From Opitutaceae bacterium TAV5 (GTDB taxonomy: Bacteria > Verrucomicrobiota > Verrucomicrobiia > Opitutales > Opitutaceae), in assembly GCA_000242935.3 (NCBI GenBank), contig CP007053.1, positions 3,519,001 through 3,583,000 of the forward strand: a DNA stretch of 64,000 nucleotides, read 5' to 3'. The position numbers and the translations under genes were made by a program. Each line of letters begins with the position of its first letter. The stretch's first letter is position 1. This document shows, piece by piece, positions 41,878-50,954 of the stretch. Under the pieces are notes generated by a model, which saw only the letters and a list, made by a program, of their open reading frames with translations, did no database searches and was not told where the DNA came from.

Positions 41878-42711
41878 TCAGTTGACCTTTTCGGCCGCGT
41901 CAGGAGTCGCGGGGGCGGTGTCGGTCGAGCCGGCAGCGGGAGCGGGGGTCGTCTTGGCGATGGTGATGATGCTGGCGGTGTCACCCTTCTGGATGCCGGT
42001 GCGGATCGACTTGGGCTCGACCTGGGCGATGGTCAGGTCTTCCTGGACGGAACTGACGCGGGCGCGGGCGATTTCGTTGCCATCGCGCTTGATCGCGAAG
42101 AGCTGGCCGACGGTGGCGCCCTGTTTGTTGCCGAGATCGAGAACGACAAAGGAGTTCTTGCTGCCGACGCTGGCAACGGCCGTGTTGATCATGCGGCTGA
42201 CAACGCCTTCGGTGGCGGCGGCGCCGGCTGAGGCGGCGATGGTGCCTTTGTTGATGGCATCTTCGTATTCCTTCACCTTGGCCTCGAGGGAGGCGATCTT
42301 GGCCTGGTCTTCGGTGTTGCCGTTTTCGGTGTTGAGGCGGATCGCGACGAGTTGCTCGCGGAGCTTGGTGACGTCCTGCTTGAGCTGGGCTTCGGAACGT
42401 TCCTTGGCGGCAAACTGCTCCCTGGCCTGGGCGAGGTCGCGGTTAAGCTGGGTGGTGCGGGCTTTTTCCGACTGGAGCTGCGACTTGGTGTCGCCGAGCT
42501 GGCTGTCGAGAGTGGCGAGGCGCTTTTTGGTGCCGGCGAGGTCGTCGTTGGACTTCTTGAGGTCGGCGGTAAGTCCGTCGGCGCGTTGGGTTTCGGCTCC
42601 AAGCTTTTGCTGGAGCTCGGTCTTGGTGTTGCCGATCGAGATATAGAAATACGTCGAGGCAGCGGCTCCGAGGAGTGCGAGAATGCTCAGTATGAGGGTC
42701 AGGGTCTTCAT
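41878..42711 (-). CDS. Membrane-anchored coiled-coil protein
   Basis: 277 residues from the ATG at 42711. One N-terminal membrane segment (LTLILSILALLGAAASTYFYI) is followed by a long coiled coil (about 28-135, rich in K/Q/E: TELQQKLGAETQRADGLTAD and onward). Then comes a compact beta-type domain (about 160-255: NSFVVLDLGNKQGATVGQLF, ARARVSSVQEDLTIAQVEP) and a Pro/Ala-rich tail. The C-terminal domain resembles the small beta-barrels of MreC-like or adaptor proteins, but no family is certain. Probably periplasmic and involved in envelope organisation. Confidence 0.75.
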   Translation of the reverse strand: MKTLTLILSILALLGAAASTYFYISIGNTKTELQQKLGAETQRADGLTADLKKSNDDLAGTKKRLATLDSQLGDTKSQLQSEKARTTQLNRDLAQAREQFAAKERSEAQLKQDVTKLREQLVAIRLNTENGNTEDQAKIASLEAKVKEYEDAINKGTIAASAGAAATEGVVSRMINTAVASVGSKNSFVVLDLGNKQGATVGQLFAIKRDGNEIARARVSSVQEDLTIAQVEPKSIRTGIQKGDTASIITIAKTTPAPAAGSTDTAPATPDAAEKVN

Positions 42712-42872
42712 AAGCGGGGATGTGAAAAGCTGACTAATTGGCCGAGTTGCCGGGGAGATTAAAGGCAAAAGTGGAGTTCGGGAGCGGAAAATGTGAAATT
42801 GTTGCCGGTTGCAGGCCGGATGAGTCCGGGCAACCGGCGAAAAAATCCATCGATTGGCAACAACCGGTCGCT

Positions 42873-44450
42873 TCAGGCGGCGGACCAGGTGCTGTCGTGC
42901 CAAGGTGTCTGTGCGGTTTTTTTCGCCCCGCCGTTGGCGGCGAGGTGTTCGAGAATCTTCCAGACAGGTTCGGCACGTTCGGGTTCCCCGATGGCGGCGG
43001 CGAGGGATTCGGCCGTGAAGGTTTGGGCCGGTGCGGCGGCGAGGGCGGCGGTGATTTTTTTCTTCAGCTCGATGACGCCGGTGGCGGCCTTCTTGCCGGC
43101 CTCGACGCCGGGCTGGTGGTAGGCGTTGATGCCGACGAGCGTGGCGTAGAAGCCGACGGCGCGTTCGTAGAGCGCGATGAGCTGGCCGAGGGTACGCGGG
43201 GAAACGTCGGCCACGGTGATCGTGATCGAGGCGCGGTCTTTTTCGGCGAGGGCGTCGCGGGTGCCGAGGTAGAATCCTTGCAGGTAATCGCCGGCGGTGA
43301 TGCCGGGCTCGACTTCGAGCGAGGTGGCGGCCGGGCGGTCCTTGAGGACTTCGATGAAGGTGATGAAGAAGTTGTTCACGCCCTCGCGGAGTTGCTGCAC
43401 GTAGGCGTGCTGGTCGGTGGAGCCCTTGTTGCCGTAAACGGCGATGCCCTGGTTGACGACGTTGCCGGCGAGGTCGAGCTCCTTGCCGAGCGACTCCATG
43501 ACGAGTTGCTGGAGGTAGCGGGAAAAGAGGAGGAGGCGGTCCTTGTAGGGGAGAACGACCATGTCCTTCGCGCCGCGTCCGCCGGTGGCGAAGTGCCACA
43601 TGAGGGCGAGGAGGGCGGCGGGGTTTTCCGCGGTCGTGGCGGAGCGGGTGACGGCGTCCATCTCGGCGGCGCCGGCGAGGAGGGCGTCGATGTCGATGCC
43701 CTGGAGGGCGGCGGGGAGGAGGCCGACCGCGGAGAGTTCGCTGGTGCGGCCGCCGACCCAGTCCCACATGGGGAAACGGGCGAGCCAGGCGTCGGCGCGG
43801 GCGGTCTGGTCGAGCTTCGAGCCGTCGCCGGTGACGGCGACGAAATGCTTCGTGTAGTCGAGGCCGGCGGCCTTGAAGGCGGCGGCGGCTTCGAGCTGGC
43901 CGTTGCGGGTCTCGACGGTGCCGCCGGACTTGGAGATGACGACGACGAGGGTTTGCGGGAGCTTGCCGGCGAGGGTGTCGAGGACGTAGTCGATGCCGTC
44001 GGGATCGGTGTTGTCGAAGAAGTGGACGGCGATCTTGTCGCGGCCGGGCCGGCCGAGGGCGTGGTTGACGAGTTGCGGCCCGAGGGCGGACCCGCCGATG
44101 CCGACGACGAGGAGCTGGGTGAATTCCTTGCCGGTGGAGCCGGTGATTTCGCCGGAGTGGACCTTGGCGGCGAAGGCCTTGATGGCGGCGAGGGTGTCGG
44201 TGATGGCGGCGCGGAGCCCGGGTGTGGGGGCGAGGGCGGCGTTGCGGAGCCAGTAGTGGCCGACCATGCGGTTTTCGTCGGGATTGGCGATGGCGCCTTT
44301 CTCCAGCTCCGCCATGGCGGCGAACGCTTTCCGGATTTCGGCCTCCTTGCCGGCCAGGAAATCGTCGGGGAAGGGGATGCGGCTGATATCGAGCGAGAGG
44401 CCGAGCGAGGCGTTGTGGTAATTGTGTTGTTTGAAGCGTGTCCAGGACAT
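42873..44450 (-). CDS. pgi: Glucose-6-phosphate isomerase
   Basis: 525 residues. It interconverts glucose 6-phosphate and fructose 6-phosphate in the cytoplasm, in glycolysis and gluconeogenesis. SIS-domain motifs are clear: [35 protein letters not shown], the signature-like [15 protein letters not shown] and the C-terminal signature [16 protein letters not shown] with the substrate-binding Lys. The length agrees with the shorter bacterial isomerases. It is divergent from the OleC-like gene, with a 198-base gap holding short GGAATGCGGAA-type repeats but no clear promoter. Confidence 0.94.
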   Translation of the reverse strand: MSWTRFKQHNYHNASLGLSLDISRIPFPDDFLAGKEAEIRKAFAAMAELEKGAIANPDENRMVGHYWLRNAALAPTPGLRAAITDTLAAIKAFAAKVHSGEITGSTGKEFTQLLVVGIGGSALGPQLVNHALGRPGRDKIAVHFFDNTDPDGIDYVLDTLAGKLPQTLVVVISKSGGTVETRNGQLEAAAAFKAAGLDYTKHFVAVTGDGSKLDQTARADAWLARFPMWDWVGGRTSELSAVGLLPAALQGIDIDALLAGAAEMDAVTRSATTAENPAALLALMWHFATGGRGAKDMVVLPYKDRLLLFSRYLQQLVMESLGKELDLAGNVVNQGIAVYGNKGSTDQHAYVQQLREGVNNFFITFIEVLKDRPAATSLEVEPGITAGDYLQGFYLGTRDALAEKDRASITITVADVSPRTLGQLIALYERAVGFYATLVGINAYHQPGVEAGKKAATGVIELKKKITAALAAAPAQTFTAESLAAAIGEPERAEPVWKILEHLAANGGAKKTAQTPWHDSTWSAA

Positions 44451-44648
44451 GTGAAATGCGGTGTGCGAATTTCGGAATGCGGAATAGGAAAGGATGGATT
44501 GTGGAGAATTTTGCCAGGATGTGGAGCGCGGAATGCAGGCTGATTTTGTGCATGCCTGCGCAGCCCGGGCGGAGCAGGGGCTTTCTGGCGGCGTTTCTGC
44601 AACCTGTTATCTCCTGTGTCTTGAACTTTTTCCCGGAGCGGGGAAATA

Positions 44649-46433
44649 GTGTCCGCTTTTTCCGTGCCCGCTTCTCCCGACATCGCTTCTCCCAACATCG
44701 CCCGTCACCTCGACCGGATGGCGGCGCACCAGCCGGATCAGCCGGCGCTCAAGGTGCCGCGCGGTGTGTCCGCAGACGGTCGTATCGATTATCTCGTGCT
44801 CTCGTTTGCCGAACTCGCCGCCGAAGTGCAGGCGTGGGGCGAGCGGCTGCGCCACCAGGGCGTCGTGCGCGGGGATCGCGTGCTCGTCATGGTGCGGCCG
44901 GGGTTGCCGCTCATCGCATCGGTGTTCGCCCTGTTCCGGGCGGGCGCGGTGCCGGTCGTCATCGATCCGGGCATGGGACGGAAAGCCTTTCTGGCCGCGG
45001 TGGCGCGTTCGCAACCTCGCGTGCTGCTGGGGATTCCGACGGCGCGGCTGGCGAGCCGGATTTTCCGGCGCGCATTCCGTTCGGTGAAAATCCGGGTGCC
45101 CGCCTCCGGCCGGATGACGGCGCGGCTGGCAACCGGCGCAGGCGGGGGAGGAGGGGAGGCGTCCCCGTGCGCGGCGGTGTCGGCGGACGAGACGGCGGCG
45201 ATCCTGTTCACTTCCGGTTCCACGGGAGCGCCGAAGGGCGTGGTCTACACGCACGGGATGTTCGCGGCGCAGGTGGAACTGGTGCGCAACACGTACGGGA
45301 TCGCGCCGGGCGAGGTGGATTTGCCGTTCCTGCCGGTGTTCGCGTTGTTCAATCCGGCGCTGGGGACGACGACGGTGGTGCCGGAAGTCGATCCGTCGAA
45401 GCCGGCGACGTTTGATCCGGCGCGGGCGGTGCAGGCGATCCGGCAGGAGGGAGTGACGTATTCGTTCGGCTCGCCGACCTTGTGGGGGAAAATCGCGCGT
45501 CATTGTCTGGAGACGGGGCAGACGCTGCCCTCGGTGCGCCGGGTGCTGTGCGCGGGTGCGCCGGTGCCGCCGTGGTTGTGGGAAGCGATGCGCACGGTCT
45601 TGCCCAACGGCACGCTGCACAGCCCGTACGGCGCCACGGAGGTACTGCCGGTGGCGAGCATCGAGGGACGCGAGGTGACGGGGGGCGGCACGGCCCGGGC
45701 GACACTGGCCGGCGCGGGGACGTGCGCGGGACGGGTGCTGCCGGGCAACCGCGTGAAAATCATCGCGCTCACCGATGCGCCGCTGGCCTCGCTCGACGAC
45801 GCCCGGGAACTGCCGGCGGGCGAGGTGGGCGAGATCATCGTGAGCGGGCCGACGGTCACGCTCCGGTACGATGCCCTTCCCGAGGCGACTGCGGCGGCGA
45901 AAATCCGCGAGTTGCCTGCCGCCGTTGCGGGTGCCGCTGCCGATCCCCGCGCGGGGGCCGCGACGGCGGGCGGCGCCGGCGAGTCCGGGGCGGAGGTGAT
46001 CTGGCACCGGATGGGCGATTGCGGTTACCTCGACGGCGAGGGGCGGCTGTGGTTTTGCGGGCGCAAGGCCGAGCGCGTGGAGACCGAGGCCGGCACGTTG
46101 TTCACCGAACAGGTGGAACCGGTGTTTGCGGCGCATCCGGAGGTGAGACGCTGCGCGCTGATCGGCCTCGGGGCGAACGGGCGGAAGCGCCCGGCGATCG
46201 TGGTGGAGCTGGCGCCCGGCTGCGTGGTCGAGTCGGGGACGGACGGCCGCCGGCTGGCTCGCGAATTGCGGGCGCTGGGGCAGGAGCATCCGCACACGGC
46301 GGCGATCAAGGTCTTTTATTTCCATCAAAAATTTCCGGTCGATGTCCGGCACAACGCCAAGATCCACCGGCTCGCGCTGGCGGCCTGGGCGCAAAACGGG
46401 GCGATCGGCTTCGAGTCGGACCCGAAACGCTGA
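44649..46433 (+). CDS. oleC: OleC-type beta-lactone synthetase (AMP-forming ligase family)
   Basis: 594 residues from a GTG at 44649. It is an adenylate-forming enzyme: the P-loop-like ILFTSGSTGAPKGVVYTHGMF lies near 184-205, with PYGATEVLPVASI, then RMGDCGYLDGEGRLWFCGRK and the closing FPVDVRHNAKIHRLAL. These variants (start IARHLDRMAAHQPDQPALKV, middle LPVFALFNPALG) are the ones seen in OleC, which activates 2-alkyl-3-hydroxy acids and closes a beta-lactone in long-chain olefin synthesis. The usual oleA, oleB and oleD partners are not in the window. The name is given on motif similarity; a fatty acyl-AMP ligase of another kind remains possible. Confidence 0.78.
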   Translation: MSAFSVPASPDIASPNIARHLDRMAAHQPDQPALKVPRGVSADGRIDYLVLSFAELAAEVQAWGERLRHQGVVRGDRVLVMVRPGLPLIASVFALFRAGAVPVVIDPGMGRKAFLAAVARSQPRVLLGIPTARLASRIFRRAFRSVKIRVPASGRMTARLATGAGGGGGEASPCAAVSADETAAILFTSGSTGAPKGVVYTHGMFAAQVELVRNTYGIAPGEVDLPFLPVFALFNPALGTTTVVPEVDPSKPATFDPARAVQAIRQEGVTYSFGSPTLWGKIARHCLETGQTLPSVRRVLCAGAPVPPWLWEAMRTVLPNGTLHSPYGATEVLPVASIEGREVTGGGTARATLAGAGTCAGRVLPGNRVKIIALTDAPLASLDDARELPAGEVGEIIVSGPTVTLRYDALPEATAAAKIRELPAAVAGAAADPRAGAATAGGAGESGAEVIWHRMGDCGYLDGEGRLWFCGRKAERVETEAGTLFTEQVEPVFAAHPEVRRCALIGLGANGRKRPAIVVELAPGCVVESGTDGRRLARELRALGQEHPHTAAIKVFYFHQKFPVDVRHNAKIHRLALAAWAQNGAIGFESDPKR

Positions 46434-46516
46434 GGGGCGGGCCCCCGCCCGCCTGCCCGGCGGTTTCCCTTTCTTTCGGCTTCCCGCCCGCCTGGCCTTG
46501 TGGCCTTGTTCCCGCC

Positions 46517-47308
46517 ATGCCTCCTGCCTCGTTGCCACCGGTTGTTTACGAAGACGAATCGATGCTCGCGTTTGACAAGCCCGCCGGGCTCCTCGTCGCG
46601 CCCGATCGCTGGGACAAACAACGCGGCTACCTCATGCGCCTCGTCCACGAGCGCTACGGTCCCGATACGGCCAACGTTCACCGCCTCGATGCCGACACCA
46701 GCGGCGTGCTTCTCTGCGCCCGCAACAAACCCGCGCTCGACGTTCTCAGCGGCCAGTTCCAGAGCAAGGCGGCGACCAAGATCTACCACGCGCTCGTCGT
46801 GGTGATGCCGCCGGACGAGGCGATGAAGGTGGGCTCCGTCATCCGCGATGCGCAGGGGCTGCTGCCGGACGAGTTTGCGGTGGAGCTTGCGCTCGGCGCG
46901 GACGAGGCCCGGCCCGGCCGGATGCGCGTTTTCCGCAAACGCGGCGGCAAGGCCTGCGCCACCCGGTTTCGCACGCTGGAGCGGTTCGGACGCTTTGCCT
47001 TCGTCGAATGCCGCCCGCTCACGGGACGCACGCACCAGATCCGCGTGCACCTCGCTGCCGCCGGCGCGCCGATCCTCAACGACGCGTTTTACGGCGTGCC
47101 CGGGGCCATCCTGAAATTGTCCGACCTGAAGCGCGGTTACAAAGGACGGGCTGACGAGAAACCGCTCATCGCCCGGCTCGCGCTCCATGCCAGTTCCCTT
47201 GCGGTCCGCCACCCGGTGACGCGCGAGCCCGTGACGATGGAGGCCCCTCTCCCGGGCGAGTTCGGGATCGCCCTGCGCAACCTCCGCAAATACCGGCCCC
47301 GGCGCTGA
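46517..47308 (+). CDS. RluA-family RNA pseudouridine synthase
   Basis: 263 residues from the ATG at 46517. It isomerises uridine to pseudouridine in structured RNA. The family signature HRLDADTSGVLLCARN holds the catalytic Asp (D58). Also present are the opening VVYEDESMLAFDKPAGLLV, ACATRFRTLERFG and the RNA-binding GRTHQIRVHLAAAGAPILND. No S4 domain precedes it, as in the RluA/TruC subgroup. It follows the OleC-like gene by 83 bases, with no obvious functional link. Which RNA it modifies cannot be told. Confidence 0.92.
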   Translation: MPPASLPPVVYEDESMLAFDKPAGLLVAPDRWDKQRGYLMRLVHERYGPDTANVHRLDADTSGVLLCARNKPALDVLSGQFQSKAATKIYHALVVVMPPDEAMKVGSVIRDAQGLLPDEFAVELALGADEARPGRMRVFRKRGGKACATRFRTLERFGRFAFVECRPLTGRTHQIRVHLAAAGAPILNDAFYGVPGAILKLSDLKRGYKGRADEKPLIARLALHASSLAVRHPVTREPVTMEAPLPGEFGIALRNLRKYRPRR

Positions 47309-47682
47309 AGCGGCCTTCGCATTCTCCGGTACGCCTTGGCCTGGCGGCGGGACAGCCGCCCGCTGTGCAGATTTTGCTCTGGCAGAACCGATGACGTCGC
47401 CCGTCCGCATGAGAGAATTCAATGAATACCGACCCCCTCTGCAAAAAGGAAAGCCGCATCACCGGTACAAGGGGCCGACGAGTATAAAAATACATAACAT
47501 ATTTACATCATAACTGATGAATATATGTTTTGGCAGGATTTTGCATTTGCATCAGGCGTTTACCTGACTAGGCGTTTTTTGCCCAGTCCCTATTATGGAA
47601 AAACCGTTGCACCGCCGGACAAGAAATTGACGATGGTGCCACTTGGCACTCGGATTCAGGTATACTCAACGACTAGAACCAC
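47309..47682 (+). promoter_or_regulatory. Intergenic promoter region of the DUF11 protein gene
   Basis: No gene is seen. It starts with a small palindrome of the GC type (ggcggcgggacagccgcc), then becomes AT-rich (about 47485-47535), which fits a strong promoter zone. GTGCCACTTGGCAC (47636-47649) is an inverted repeat 34 bases before the start codon, an operator candidate. A TATACT lies at 47663-47668, but a matching -35 at normal spacing is not clear. Confidence 0.45.
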
Positions 47683-49335
47683 ATGAGCAAAAAAATGAAC
47701 CTTAAGCGGTCCCTCCTTGGCAGCACCCTTGCTGCTGCTGTCCTCGGATTTGTGACGGTCTCCGTCACCAACCTCCAGGCCCAGACACGCCCGAGTGATC
47801 GGGCCAATCCGCCCTCGCAAAACTATCCGTCGTTGCCCTCGACCGACATCGTCGGCGCCGCTCCGGCGCAATCGGCCCAGTCGGCGCCCGTTCACACGGA
47901 AGCCCCCGTTCCGGCGCCCGAGCCGGCGAGGGTCGCTCCGGCCGCCGCCGCCGCACCCCAGACCGCTGCTCCCGCAACCGCCGGTTCACAGTTCAGGTCC
48001 AACCTCTATACCGTCGACAAGACCCTCGTCTCTTCCACCCAGGTGGGCGGCGAATACCAGTACCGCCTCCGTGTGACGGCTCTGGAAAACATCACCAACA
48101 TCTCGGTGGTCGAACACCTGCCCGAGGGGCTCCAGCTCGTCGGCACCGAACCCGAAGCCAGGGTCAGCGGCAATGATCTCCGCTGGAACTGGGATGCGCA
48201 GAGCAAGGGCGAAGTTCGCGACCTGCTCGTCACCGTGCGTCCGCAGACCGAAGGCAACTTCGTCACCAGCAGCAGCGTGTGTGTCGATCCTGTGGTCGTC
48301 CTGCCGCTCTTCGCCGGTTCACCCAAACTCGAGATCGTCAAGACCGGTCCCGCCACGGCCGAACTCGGCGACGACGTGCCCTTCCGTATCACCGTGCGCA
48401 ATACCGGCACCGCCATTGCCCACCAGGTGGTCGTGACCGACACGCTGCCCGATGGCCTCACCAGCAGCAGCAACCTCACCACCGAAGTCGGTGATCTTCC
48501 CCCCGGCCAGAGCCGCGACATCACCGTTGTCGCCAAGGCCAGCAAGGGCGGCGAGCTGACCAACGTGGCCAGCGCCACCTTCGCCGAAGGCCAGCCCGTC
48601 CAGGCCCGGAGCGTGCTCAACATCGTCGAGTCCCGCCTCGGCATCACCAAGACCGGCACGCCCCGCACCTACATCTTCAAGAACGCCACCTACCAGGTCG
48701 TTGTGCGTAACGAAGGCAACACCACCATCAGCAACGTGACGGTCACCGACGACCTGCCCAAGGGCACCTCGGTTGTCCAGACCGATCCCGCCACCGAAGC
48801 CAGGGGCGGCCGCCTCACCTGGACCATCCCGAGCCTCGCCGCCGGCCAGGCCCAGTCCTACACCGTGGTGCTGACCAACATCAACCCGGGTGACACCGTC
48901 AACGGCGCCACCGCCACCGGCTCCGCCATCACCGGCAAGACCCTCACCGCCAGGGCCGAGGCTCGCACCGAATGGGAAGGCGCTCCCGGTGTTCGCACCG
49001 AGATCATCGACACCGTCGACCCGGTCCGCGTCGGCCAGACCACGACCTACGAGATCCAGATCACCAACCAGGGCACCTTCAAGCCCGTCAACGGCCAGAT
49101 CAAGGTCACCCTCAGCGAGCAGCTCCGCCCGATCTCGACCGGTGGTGATGCGCAGGGCACCATCGACGGCCAGACGGTGACCTTCCCCGATGTGCTCCTC
49201 GATCCTCGCCGCGGCACCAAGCTCCGCATCGAAGCCCAGGGTGTGAACCCCGGTTCCGGTCGCGCCCGTCTCGAATTCATGAGCTCCTTCCTCGACGAGC
49301 CCGTGATCAAGGACGAGTCCACCTTCGTTTACTGA
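47683..49335 (+). CDS. DUF11-repeat envelope protein, OmcB-like
   Basis: 550 residues with a signal peptide (LLGSTLAAAVLGFVTVSVTNLQA) and a Pro/Ala-rich spacer to about residue 105. Then come four immunoglobulin-like DUF11-type units: YQYRLRVTALENITNISVVE; PFRITVRNTGTAIAHQVVVT; YQVVVRNEGNTTISNVTVTD; TYEIQITNQGTFKPVNG. Arrangement and motifs recall the chlamydial outer-membrane protein OmcB, but only one Cys is present (SSSVCVDPVV), so disulphide cross-linking of the chlamydial kind is not expected. Codon choice is strongly biased to C-ending codons unlike its neighbours, suggesting high expression. Probably an abundant periplasmic or outer-envelope structural protein. Confidence 0.82.
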   Translation: MSKKMNLKRSLLGSTLAAAVLGFVTVSVTNLQAQTRPSDRANPPSQNYPSLPSTDIVGAAPAQSAQSAPVHTEAPVPAPEPARVAPAAAAAPQTAAPATAGSQFRSNLYTVDKTLVSSTQVGGEYQYRLRVTALENITNISVVEHLPEGLQLVGTEPEARVSGNDLRWNWDAQSKGEVRDLLVTVRPQTEGNFVTSSSVCVDPVVVLPLFAGSPKLEIVKTGPATAELGDDVPFRITVRNTGTAIAHQVVVTDTLPDGLTSSSNLTTEVGDLPPGQSRDITVVAKASKGGELTNVASATFAEGQPVQARSVLNIVESRLGITKTGTPRTYIFKNATYQVVVRNEGNTTISNVTVTDDLPKGTSVVQTDPATEARGGRLTWTIPSLAAGQAQSYTVVLTNINPGDTVNGATATGSAITGKTLTARAEARTEWEGAPGVRTEIIDTVDPVRVGQTTTYEIQITNQGTFKPVNGQIKVTLSEQLRPISTGGDAQGTIDGQTVTFPDVLLDPRRGTKLRIEAQGVNPGSGRARLEFMSSFLDEPVIKDESTFVY

Positions 49336-49356
49336 TCACCGGTAAATGAATCATCT

Positions 49357-49388
49357 GCGAACGGCGGGGATTCTTCTCCGCCGTTCGC
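49357..49388 (+). terminator. Hairpin after the DUF11 gene
   Basis: GCGAACGGCGG pairs perfectly with CCGCCGTTCGC over a ten-base loop, followed by a pyrimidine run without a clean T-tract. It may reduce read-through into the porin gene rather than stop it fully. Confidence 0.6.
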
Positions 49389-49417
49389 TTCCCTCCCTCC
49401 ATACCAATCAAGAAACC

Positions 49418-50185
49418 ATGCGAACCAAAACCACACTCCTTCTCCCGGTGCTTGCGCTGGGACTGTCAGGACTTGTTGCGCAGGACATCCCTGCCAATTA
49501 CGAGACGAGCCAGAAGTTGCCGATCGGATACACAGCCGATGCCGGCGTGACCACCAAGCACGTCTTCCGCGGCATCAAACGTTCCAACGAGGCCTTCACC
49601 GGCGGCTTCAAGGTCGATTTACCCGAGCAGCTGATTTACGTCGGCGCCTACACCGTCCAGCCGTTCTCGAGCGCGGACAACAGCGAGTTCGACGTCTACC
49701 TCGGCATCACCGACAAGCTGAACGACTGGCTGACCTACGACTTCGGTCTCACCTATTATTACTACCCGAACAAGCTCGACAGCACCATCAAGGATGCCTT
49801 CGAACCCTACTTCGGCCTCACCGCAGCGATCCCGCAGGTGCGCGGCCTGGCCGTGGCCGGCTATCTCTACTTCGATACCGACCGCAAGGCGTTCACCGCG
49901 GAAGTCTCCGCCGGTTATTCCCGCCATCTGATCGACAAGCTGAGCCTGCGCCTCAGCGCCTTCGTCGGCTACGTTGACGGCAGCGACATGACGCCGTACA
50001 TCAAGCCGGTGAAGACCGACGTAAGCTATACCTACTACGGTGCGAGCGCCGAGTTGCCGTATCAGATCAACGACCAGTTCACCGTCATCCTCGGCGTGCA
50101 GTACAGCGAGACCAGCAATCTGCACGGCACCTTCGAGAGCGACGGCCAGTTCTGGGGCTTTGGTCGTGTTGTCTATAACTTCTGA
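49418..50185 (+). CDS. Small outer-membrane beta-barrel protein, TorF-type putative porin
   Basis: 255 residues from the ATG at 49418, which begins the signal peptide (TKTTLLLPVLALGLSGLVA, cleavage before QDIP). The mature protein is an amphipathic beta barrel ending in Phe (GFGRVVYNF), as outer-membrane barrels do. TADAGVTTKHVFRGIKRSNE, FDVYLGITDKLNDWLTYDFG and YYYYPN are typical of the TIGR02001/TorF group. It probably forms a pore or channel of unknown specificity. A good terminator follows, and codon bias is as strong as in the DUF11 gene before it. Confidence 0.85.
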   Translation: MRTKTTLLLPVLALGLSGLVAQDIPANYETSQKLPIGYTADAGVTTKHVFRGIKRSNEAFTGGFKVDLPEQLIYVGAYTVQPFSSADNSEFDVYLGITDKLNDWLTYDFGLTYYYYPNKLDSTIKDAFEPYFGLTAAIPQVRGLAVAGYLYFDTDRKAFTAEVSAGYSRHLIDKLSLRLSAFVGYVDGSDMTPYIKPVKTDVSYTYYGASAELPYQINDQFTVILGVQYSETSNLHGTFESDGQFWGFGRVVYNF

Positions 50186-50205
50186 TTTATTCTGAAACCG
50201 TTCCT

Positions 50206-50245
50206 GGCGGTGCTTTCCTTCCGGGGAGCACCGCCTCTTTTTTTT
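50206..50245 (+). terminator. Rho-independent terminator after the porin gene
   Basis: GGCGGTGCT pairs with AGCACCGCC over a 12-base loop and is followed by TCTTTTTTTT. It ends the DUF11/porin transcripts immediately before the GTG start of the next gene. Confidence 0.88.
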
Positions 50246-50252
50246 ACGAACC

Positions 50253-50954
50253 GTGAGCAAAAAATCCCGTAAGCGAGGCTGTTTCGTTCTGCTTTTTCTG
50301 CTGCTGCTGTTGCTGCTGGCGGGATACCTGATCTGGCGGGTGATGAATCCGGCCGCTCCTCCTCCGGACGGCAGTGCGCCATCGGCCAGCGCGGAAAATC
50401 CCGGTTCGGTCACGCCCTGGACTCCGGCTCCGCAAACCCCGGGGGGTTCCGGTTTGCCGGCGATCGCCTTTCCCCGGCTGCAACCCTTCCCGTCGACGCC
50501 CGAGCCGACGCCGGCTCCTCCTCCGGCCGCCCCGCCTCCTCCGACGCCTCGCGTACCGGCCCAGAGCGCGGCGCCCGCGCGCGTAACCCCTCCCGAGAGT
50601 CGCCCGACCCCGCCGCGTCCGGCGGCTCCGGCGCCGGCCCCCGCGCCGCGCCCGGTGACAACGACCCGCGCGACGCCTCCGCAACCGGCGCCCGCGCGCC
50701 CCCCGGCCCCGGCCGCTCGCCCGATGTCGAGCCCCCCGGCCTTGCCGGATTCGTCCGCGAGCAACTACTTCATTGTCCGGTACAAGATTTCGCGTCCTTC
50801 GGGCTATTATCTCATCTGCACCCGCGACGAAGGCTCCGACCGGCAAAACTACGGATTCCGTGTGCCGGTGGAGGAATTCAACCGCGCGGTCGTCAACCTG
50901 ACCTACGATCCGAAAAACATGCGCAACTGGCAGCCGGTCAGCCAGATTGACTGA
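50253..50954 (+). CDS. Proline-rich single-pass membrane protein
   Basis: 233 residues from a GTG at 50253. A basic start (MSKKSRKRG) and one membrane helix (CFVLLFLLLLLLLAGYLIW) precede about 130 residues very rich in Pro and Ala. A C-terminal domain of about 60 residues (NYFIVRYKISRPSGYYLICT, PVEEFNRAVVNLTYDP) follows. The proline-rich segment probably spans the periplasm as in TonB-like proteins, but no TonB motif is present and I do not recognise the end domain. The start codon lies within 8 bases of a strong terminator. Confidence 0.65.
   Translation: MSKKSRKRGCFVLLFLLLLLLLAGYLIWRVMNPAAPPPDGSAPSASAENPGSVTPWTPAPQTPGGSGLPAIAFPRLQPFPSTPEPTPAPPPAAPPPPTPRVPAQSAAPARVTPPESRPTPPRPAAPAPAPAPRPVTTTRATPPQPAPARPPAPAARPMSSPPALPDSSASNYFIVRYKISRPSGYYLICTRDEGSDRQNYGFRVPVEEFNRAVVNLTYDPKNMRNWQPVSQID

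Noticed and set aside
42738-44543. 601-residue plus-strand frame opposite pgi
   Set aside because: Gly/Glu/Val-rich antisense shadow of a clear glucose-6-phosphate isomerase gene.
42712-44553. Extension of the coiled-coil gene through the pgi region
   Set aside because: The extended part is an Arg/His-rich shadow; the membrane anchor MKTLTLILSILALLG marks the true start at 42711.
47640-47670. Sigma-70 promoter before the DUF11 gene
   Set aside because: TATACT is present, but the nearest TTGACG or TTGGCA lies at 28 or 12 bases, outside normal spacing, so no promoter is claimed.
49346-49417. Upstream start for the porin gene
   Set aside because: It would add residues before the signal peptide and overlap a hairpin; the ATG at 49418 starts the signal sequence directly.
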